A DNA stretch of 64,000 nt. It comes from Rusavskia elegans. Lineage: Eukaryota; Ascomycota; Lecanoromycetes; Teloschistales; Teloschistaceae. The stretch covers positions 372,001-436,000 of the forward strand of contig SAUG01000063.1 in the NCBI GenBank assembly GCA_011316305.1. Direction: 5' to 3'. Position 1 is the first letter of the stretch; every line of letters begins with the position of its first letter. The translations under genes were made by a program, and so were the position numbers. Positions 57,008 through 64,000 of this stretch are shown here, one piece after another. The notes under the pieces were generated by a model, which made no database searches, was not told where the DNA came from, and worked only from the letters and a program-made list of their open reading frames with translations.

Positions 57008-57713
57008 TGTGCAGGATGCTGAAGTCGTTTCGCAATAATGCGTATTGCACCCGACGCTCTCATTGATTGCTGGGTGGTGGCCGTGTAGATCCCAAAGGAT
57101 AAGGGTCTATGAATCCATATTTCCTTCGATCGGCCCAAGCTTGGTGCCACAGTCTTCGATGTAATCAGATGCCTGTATGTAATAAGTCTATCGAAAGCTC
57201 TCCTGCTCGGTCAAGGAGACGGGACTGTGGAGACAAATTTATCAAAGCTCCTACAACATGGCGTCTCCTGAAGATGCCAAGTAAAAGCGATCTACCGGCG
57301 GCTAGGCTTCAAGCGGTAAGCGGTCTAGCCTCAAGTCTAAGGTCGTTTTGCCTTCTCCCTTGTCAACAAACTCGAGCGTTGCCATCAACATTGAACCCAC
57401 GCCACCTTGTCTACCTGTACACAACACGGAACGGCAAGGTGATGAAGCACAAGTGAACGTTACCGGGTGGCGGCTTCGAGTATGTATTTGTTGTGCATGT
57501 GTACTATATGCCACGGAGTTTAAGCAAAGGAGGAGACAGATACGCCGCCAACACCCCGTTTTTTCTCCCAATAGCAAGGGAGATTGATTGACTAAAAAGG
57601 TATGGAGTTTGTAACGATATGAGTAACAACCGATCTCTATTTTCTCCCCAATAACCAACATACCATGAGTGAAAACAGTTTTAATAGGCATACAGTTCAC
57701 GCTGATTCCATCC
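57008..57713. other. Intergenic
   Basis: Upstream of the mannosyltransferase and downstream of the GT8 gene. No RNA or repeat recognised; the ORFs at 57302-57808 and 57348-57587 are mutual shadows. Confidence 0.5.
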
Positions 57714-58760
57714 TCAAAATCCATCCACGATATTCGCTTTCTTCTCTTCTGCGAGTCTCTCAAGATTATATTGCCACCACCACTTATGGTTTTCATATCG
57801 TTCCTCACCTGGTTTCTCGTCCCAGGGTTTGGGGCTCAAGAGATAATGGATGTTTCTGATTTCCTTATCCCGCCAGATCGCAGCATGTGTTTCCTTCCAA
57901 GCCATAGTCTTCAATGCATTGTAGGTATACGGGAGAGCCACCCATCGTCCGCCAAAGAGATCTGACAGTAACGATTGATCCGCAAAATCATAAGTTCCTA
58001 CGGAGTCGGAATCTGCCATACGTTTTGATATAGAGTCAAAGACCGCTTTGGATGGATTTACCACTTGGAGACCTCCATTGGGCATTCCTAAACCCACAGT
58101 GGCTGGAGCTCCTTGCACCTGGGCTGCTTCAGGATCTCCATGCTGAGTGGTGAAGGCGCAGTTCTCCGGTATCCTACGGATTTTTAGTCACCCACAGAAC
58201 ATCGTCATAAGAACAGGGAAGAACGCCACAGACGGCTTACCAATTCCTGGGATAATGCGGCTTCTTCAAAGCATTACAAACACATGCGTGACTGGCGGCA
58301 AAGACCCGATCACCTGTGCCCTCCATAGCAGGAGGATCAAGTTCAAGGTCCATGAGTTCATCCATGTTCCTGAGCACAAGCATGTCGCTATCTAGCTGTA
58401 CAATTCTTTCATACTGGGTCATGGAAAAGGGGACAAGCTTGCTCCAGCAATCATAAAACCGTGGGTCATTGGTAAAATCCTTTTCCACTGAAGGCAGCAT
58501 ATATTTGACTAGTTGCTTCGGTATCTGACGAATATCGAGCGCTCTATGGCCCGCTTCAGGGAAAGTGTCCGTGTACAAAGCTATCAAGGGATATTTGGAG
58601 CCATTCTTCTTAAGAGAATAATCAAGGGTCAGTAGTCCAGAAAGGTACTTGGTATTGGTGATCAGGGTAGTCCAGACTGCTTCAGATTAGTCCAAGATCC
58701 TAGAGATCTCCACTTTGACGGACCTTTGCTGGGTTGCTTATATTGAGGCTCCGCCATCAT
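57714..58760 (-). CDS. GT8 glycosyltransferase, glycogenin-like
   Basis: Three exons, 58760-58724, 58679-58241 and 58173-57714, give 311 residues. It lacks a signal peptide. AVWTTLITNTKYLSGLLTLDYSLKKNGSKYPLIALYTDTF is the GT8 opening; ERIVQLDSDMLVLRNMDELMDL carries the DxD metal site (DSD). FAASHACVCNALKKPHYPRNW splices to IPENCAFTTQHGD. GLGMPNGGLQVVNPS, YDFADQSLLSDLFGGRWVALPYTYNALKTM and IHYLLSPKPWDE (His for UDP) follow. Glycogenin-type proteins of fungi of this size include putative N-acetylglucosaminyl or galactosyl transferases; true glycogenin has a long tail missing here. Acceptor unknown. Tandem with the mannosyltransferase gene on the same strand, but that is weak linkage evidence. 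Confidence 0.9.
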
Positions 58761-59062
58761 TCAATTAAGTTATGTTTTCGATGGTCCTTGGCGATAAAAT
58801 TTGAAACGCAATTGAAATCTATCAAAATTCAAGATTCCAAAGTTCTCAGCTGAGGTTTCACTACTTGGGAGCTGGGAGAACATCTCGAAGAAATCACGCA
58901 TAATCGCGGGATCAGCCGCAACTCGCTAAACCCGATTAAACCCGGATGACGGTCTAGGTTTCTGTTCCAAATCAGGTACCTCGCGCACTTCATGGCGTTC
59001 ATGCTCTGCCTTGCATCGCGAGCTGTGTGTTCTCTGCACTCTCTCGTGTTCTTCCGAGTTTG
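58761..59062. promoter_or_regulatory. Divergent upstream region, GT8 / mitochondrial carrier
   Basis: 302 bp between divergent starts. No specific element identified. Confidence 0.45.
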
Positions 59063-60341
59063 ATGTCCGCTTCAGTCAATTCGGCTCTAGTCAATCCAGA
59101 CAGCAAGAATGGCAGCAACGAAGCAATGGGCCAAGCACAGCCCGCCCGTTCTGCGGCCCACAAGAATTATAAAGGCTTCGTAGCCGGTGTATTTTCAGGC
59201 ATCTCAAAATTGAGTGGTAAGTGCACTTGACGACAAAAGGCAGAGCGCCGACTGATCCAAGGAATAGTCGGTCATCCCTTCGATACGATCAAGGTTCGCC
59301 TACAGACCTCGGAAAAGTCGCAATTCAGAGGACCTGTGCATTGTCTGGCGCAGACTATTCGAAATGAGGGCGCTAGAGGGCTGTATAAGGGGGCTACTCC
59401 ACCTTGTGAGTCTCTTTCGATCGTGTCTAGCATTCGCGTTCAATAGCGTGTAGAACGGTGCCTCAGGCTTGGAAATTTGTTTACTCCATCAAGGGAGCTT
59501 GAACATCGACTTGTAGATCCCTACATTGGCAATACTGACTGCCAACAGTATGCGGCTGGATGGTCATGGATTCAATGTAATTACATTGTCCCAACGACTG
59601 TTTCGTAATGCACAACTGATATTGGAAACTCGGAACAGCATGCTCGGCTCACTTACCTTCTATCGCCGGATGCTGAAGGAACATATTTTCTCGAAGCCAC
59701 TCTTTCAGCGCGTCCAGACTGATACCATCGACAAAGCGGTGAACGCTGAAGCGCGACTGCCAACCTTCGGCCACGGCATCGCCGGGATATTGGCCGGATG
59801 GACCGTCAGTTTCATTGCCGCTCCGGTGGAGCATGTCAAAGCAAGATTGCAGGTGCAATATGCTGCGGACAAATCGAAAAGACTATATAGAGGACCCATA
59901 GACTGTTGCACCAAGATATTCCGAGCTCACGGCTTCTACGGTCTTTACCACGGTCTCTCGGCAACGCTACTTTTTCGGTCATTCTTCTTCTTCTGGTGGG
60001 GCAGCTACGAGATCCTCACGCGACTCTTCTCCGCCCACACCTCCCTTTCACCCGCTGTCGTCAACTTCTGGGCTGGTGGTCTGTCGGCCCAGATCTTTTG
60101 GCTGACATCTTATCCCTCAGATGTTGTCAAACAACGCATCATGACCGATCCGTTGGGTGGCAAATTGAATGATGGCCAAAGGAGATTTCCTCGTTGGAAA
60201 GACGCCGCCAAAGAAATCTGGAGGCGAGATGGCGCTCGAGGGTATTGGCGAGGGTTTCTCCCTTGTTTCTTGCGAGCATTTCCAGCGAATGCAGTTGCGC
60301 TTGTGGCGTTTGAAAGCGTGATGCGAGCTCTACCAGAATAG
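59063..60341 (+). CDS. Mitochondrial carrier family (SLC25) transporter
   Basis: Four exons, 59063-59216, 59268-59405, 59549-59576 (28 bp) and 59639-60341, give 340 residues. Three carrier repeats show the P-x-D/E-x-x-K/R signature: GHPFDTIKVRLQ, APVEHVKARLQ and SYPSDVVKQRIM. The short exon 3 rebuilds TPPLCGWMVMDSIMLGSL, a transmembrane 2 motif shared by the YMC1/Crc1-type organic acid, amino acid and acylcarnitine carriers. SATLLFRSFFFFWWGSYEIL and CFLRAFPANAVALVAFESVMR fit helices 4 and 6. The N-terminal 35 residues are polar. Inner mitochondrial membrane; substrate not decided by motifs I can read. Confidence 0.92.
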
Positions 60342-62811
60342 GGTGTTTCTCGAGTTCTGGCTGTTCTGATGCCCCAGATATGCATTGGCTGGAAAAATCT
60401 CCTATTCCATGGAACGTTCTTGTCAAGCCCTTCGTATCGTGACAGCTTCGCTTTTGATCACTACCACCTTCATTTGGACACTGAGCATGACTTTTCGAGA
60501 CCCAGTGTCAGAGATGTGGAGGTATCGATCAGGTATCTTGCGTCATGACAGGAAGAGCTGATCTAATCACCCCACATTACGAGACATTTGAAAGAGATCG
60601 AAAATTCACATACCAATGCGTGGCCCCCTCCAAGGCTCCGCGTGCCCCCCTTCACAAGTAGGGTTTCGACTATCTATTTCTGCCACTTCTCGGCCTTTTC
60701 AATATCTGCAACTAGCGAAGGAATTTGAATATACTTCCGTTTACTTAAATAGCTTTATCTGGGCTAAAATCGACGAAGATCTGATAGATAAAATTGTTAT
60801 CAAACCAGGCCTTAGCAATTGAGTAAAATCGTAAAAGTGACCAAAGTAACCTAGAGGCGGTGTGGATATCATGACCCCGATCGTACTCGTACCTTAATAT
60901 AACATGTGCCGAGGGTGCCTTATAGGGCGGGTGCGTGGGGGCTAAAAATCTCAACGTCAGCCGCTTCGAGGGCTCTGCAACCGATTTCCAAAGAGCCAGG
61001 CAAAACAGGCAGAACTCCGCCGGGCTATCATGACTCGTCAACTCGAGAGTCAATCACTCGATCAGTCGGTCAATGAATCAACGATCAACGCTTCACCGGC
61101 GAGGAATATCATGCATACAACATGGACTGGGCCCCCAACGTTACAGATCACACGCGCCTCTGTATTGAGTACATTGAACGACTTGTTGCGAAGCCATCAA
61201 TGGGTCCAGGATGCCTTCTGGCAAACCGAAATAGCGGCTGCCTTGCCCAAATATACCGCAGCATGACTGATCCAAGGACTGCTCAATCGTTTCGAAATCA
61301 AGGTGGTGTGACTCCAAATCTAGGTGACGCAGTGATGCAGACCGGTTTTCCGACTAGACCAGGCCTCCATATGCGCCTATGATCCCGCGACCATACAATT
61401 CAGGTCTCCAGATACCAGAATGCAGATCAAGCTCTTGAGGCAGCGATCATGTAGTGTGGGCGTCCTACCTGGCGACACCCGGATGCTCGGAGATTTGACG
61501 CTGCAGGTTAACCTCTCTCCAATCCAATCCAATCCAATCCATGGCAACACGCTTGTGCAGAAGATCGCCTTACCGCTTTGTCCGTGGGGTAGGAAGACGC
61601 AGACCGGATCAATATACCGCTATCATGTCTTCGCTGGCGCCTGCTCACGGTGGGCCAGAAGATCTTTTCTCTGCTATTCGCCCATCTGCCTGACACCAAG
61701 ATCAATGCTACACGTCTTCTGGCCATAGCCCATTATCCCATAGGCTTCTAGCATTTCAAAGGCGAAGAGTGAATGGTCCTCCTACCGCTTCGACCTCAAG
61801 TCTGACGAAGGCAGACCCCTAGCCCGGAGCAAGACGAGGCTTTCCAGCCAATTGGCCTGCCTTCCGTCGGCCTACGCGCGGTGACCACATGGCTGTTCCC
61901 ACTTCCCGTCTTCCTGGAATCACCTTGTGGGAACATGCTACCTGAAATCTTGCATATGTGAGTGGACTGTTGCGCAACCACTTCGGATATTATGCCTTGA
62001 GCCAGCAAGCGTTCTGGATGCTCATCCAAACGGGAAATCTACACCAGTCGCGCATACTGGAGCAATCCTTCGGACGATGAACACACAACTAGCTCATGTG
62101 TATCTGCAGCACCCTTGAGTCACAAGAATCCTTACACTGGCCAGTGACATGCGTAGACTGTAAGTTAGATATAAGTCTACGCAAACTGCAACGTCTTAGT
62201 CAAGCTAACGTCCGTTGATACTGTGTTCCTGGAAACGTCTGGCTGTAGCCATCGCCTATGCATGCCAATTTCCACGTGGTTTCCTGGACGGTCATGGGAT
62301 GGCACCGGTATTGCGACGCTTTGCACCTCCATTTACTTCATCTTGCCGCAAGAAGAAGCTTACCGCTACATGAGCCAAGAGAAAATCTCATCTTTCAGGT
62401 GTGATCATTGGCCCTTTCATTTCTTCTGCGGCTGTTTTCATGCCAGGATCTCTTCCGCTTCTGCAAGATCCAGTTTTTTCGGACCTAAAGTGAACTCTGA
62501 TTGGTCTTCTCGGTGAGGATCTTTTGGAAACGGCCATCTGAATGGTTTGTTCTTCAAGGCAAGATTCTTGTGCTACTGCGGGACGTTCAACCGTCCAACC
62601 ATTAGGGCGAGATGCAAATATCTCCTGGGCTTGTGTCAAGGGAGCATGATCCTAGCCGGATGAGTCCTTTTCCTCTGAGTCCTCCGGGCTTATGCAGAGC
62701 CCCAAGTCCCATGTCCTGGCACTTAAAGGGATCCCACGTTGTCACTGCCTGAAATTCACAATGAGTGTTTCCATATCTTAGGTTTCTTTTGAACCGCGTT
62801 GGAACACAATC
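60342..62811. other. 2.5 kb without a recognised gene
   Basis: Many short ORFs (for example 61030-61266 and 61122-61382 in overlapping frames) but none with a family motif. Holds a (CCAAT)4 repeat at 61519-61540. Could include decayed gene fragments; I could not piece one together. Confidence 0.5.
61519..61540. repeat. (CCAAT)4 tandem repeat
   Basis: CCAATCCAATCCAATCCAAT plus CC: four perfect CCAAT pentamers. CCAAT is also the HAP-complex core, but there is no nearby start codon to connect it with. Confidence 0.6.
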
Positions 62812-63836
62812 ATGCGAGTTGCTATTGCTGGCTCTAACGGGCTAGCATGTTCGATCGCTGACGCCATCACTCGCAACACCTATCATCAGATCATCATATT
62901 TTCCAGAGCCGTAAGCTTAGCTTCAGAGCTGTCTTGCAGATGCGACGCTGATGACAAATTTACAGCCAAAGCCTCAACTGTCGGCCAGAGGATGGCAAGT
63001 GGTCGTGGTGAATTATGACGAGTACCACAGGCAGGAGTTGGCCTTCAAGCTTGCCGGGGTGAGCGTTGTTCTATCAGTGATCAGCGGTCCTGCACAAATT
63101 GCTTTGATCGATGCTGCAGCCCGAGCTGGCGTTCGCCGGTTTGCTCCAGCAGAGTTCGAAGGCCCAGCTGCCCTCCGCCCTCAACAAGACGCCTTGGATC
63201 GAGGCAAACGGGCTGCCCTTGAACGTCTCCAATACTACCAGACTCGAGGCATGCAATATACAAGCTTTGTCTGCGGCATCCTCTACGAACGATTCGCCCC
63301 GGGAGGGATGTATGCTTCTAGAATCGGGCTTCGTTCAGGCATCGGTGCGGAAGGAGACTATCTTATGAACATTACCCAAAAGAAAGCCCAACTCCCATTC
63401 GGTACCAACGGGCAGCCAGCAATCGTCTCATTGACTTCTGCTGAAGACGTCGGCAAGTTTGTCGCTGCGGCTATCAGCCTCCCCCAGTGGCCGACTGAAC
63501 TCCGCATGCGCGGCGATCGCATGAATGTCTCAAGTCTTGTTCAGGTCGCGGAGATTGTTCGGGGTATCGTATGCTCCCTATTTTTTGACGTCGTCAGAAA
63601 GCTAACATCCGGTAGGTGCTGGCTTCGAGAAAGCTCATTACAATACCCAAGGCATGCAGTCGGCTCTTCAGCATGCCAGATCTGCCCAGAATATGCAACA
63701 GCAGCTTCGAGTGATCACTCTGATGGCTACTGCCAACGGACGCTTCGATTTCGCATCCCCGAATCTCAACTCCTTGGTTGCCGTGACTCCCACAAGGTTC
63801 CAGGCCTGGCTGCAGGAAGCTTGGAAGGATCGTTGA
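62812..63836 (+). CDS. NmrA-like / isoflavone-reductase-type NAD(P)-binding protein
   Basis: Three exons, 62812-62910, 62966-63563 and 63616-63836, give 305 residues. MRVAIAGSNGLACSIADAI is the Rossmann start; its glycine pattern (G-x-x-G-x-A) is weaker than the usual GxxGxxG. YDEYHRQELAFKLAGVSVVLSVISG, AARAGVRRFAPAEFEG and YYQTRGMQYTSFVCGILYERFAPGGM match the NmrA/isoflavone reductase class, as does LTSAEDVGKFVAAAISLPQWPTELRMRGDRMNVSSLVQVAEIV. Fungal members are redox sensors or small-molecule reductases. Substrate unknown. Only 164 bp of the window remain after the stop. Confidence 0.85.
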
Positions 63837-64000
63837 ATTACGGCATTTACGACACGCTAGACGGAAGCCTCACGGCATCGAAGACGGGAATCGTGATTGT
63901 CACATGGACACTACATTCTTTCAATGTGCGCAAGAAGGAAGCCTCGCGGCATTCAGGACGGTCATTGCAGGTCAGTGATCAGGGAGTAAGAGGGGTGCGA

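Noticed and set aside
55811..58760. A mannan/glycan biosynthesis cluster (Anp1-type and GT8 genes side by side)
   Set aside because: Only two adjacent glycosyltransferases; PMI and GH72 are tens of kb away with unrelated genes between.
60688..60702. CTTCTCGGCCTTTT, identical to the 5' end of metazoan U2 snRNA
   Set aside because: Only about 14 bases match. The following sequence lacks the GATCAAGTGTAGTA core and stem II that the real U2 at 31447 has.

Overview
The window is nuclear DNA of a filamentous ascomycete (Pezizomycotina). Evidence: compact genes with 45-70 bp GT-AG introns, fungal-only families (HET-domain protein, CFEM membrane protein, Zn(II)2Cys6 regulator, GH72 glucanosyltransferase, Anp1-type mannosyltransferase), and a U2 snRNA of the S. 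pombe-like type. I cannot fix the class from sequence alone; Dothideomycetes or Eurotiomycetes would both fit. Exon joins were chosen by hand from splice signals, reading phase and family consensus.

Layout. 1-12.4 kb: end of a protein kinase gene, dynactin p25, ARF1 GTPase, a GNAT acetyltransferase, a decayed secreted-protein gene, SAGA subunit SGF29, mannose-6-phosphate isomerase, a small coiled-coil ORF, a low-complexity ORF and a single-pass membrane protein broken by one stop. 12.4-20.2 kb: a giant (about 1,960 aa) degenerate ankyrin protein with a 95-residue super-repeat and a charged coiled-coil tail. 20.6-28 kb: Mediator kinase CDK8/SSN3, an EamA/SLC35F-type transporter, an aldo-keto reductase pseudogene and a BTB-like protein. 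28.3-33 kb: Asp/Glu/hydantoin racemase, ARP2, the U2 snRNA gene and spermidine synthase. 34-44.3 kb: a zinc-cluster regulator, a dienelactone hydrolase with a frameshift, a GH72 enzyme, ribosomal protein eL22 with a long pyrimidine tract in intron 1, and a CFEM membrane protein. 45.9-58.8 kb: PMP3 proteolipid, a HET-domain protein with C-terminal membrane segments, gamma-tubulin divergent from translin, a ghost gene, an Anp1-family mannosyltransferase and a GT8 enzyme. 59-63.8 kb: a mitochondrial carrier, 2.5 kb without a recognised gene, and an NmrA-like oxidoreductase.

Most genes are unlinked housekeeping functions. I see no biosynthetic cluster, transposase, CRISPR array or tRNA. A loose theme is mannose/cell-wall metabolism (PMI, Anp1-type mannosyltransferase, GH72), but the genes are not co-arranged. 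The least ordinary items are the ankyrin super-repeat protein with damaged 5' exons, the U2 gene with a TATA box and textbook stems, and a set of otherwise conserved genes each broken by one or a few stops or frameshifts. Those breaks could be real decay or draft-assembly indels.
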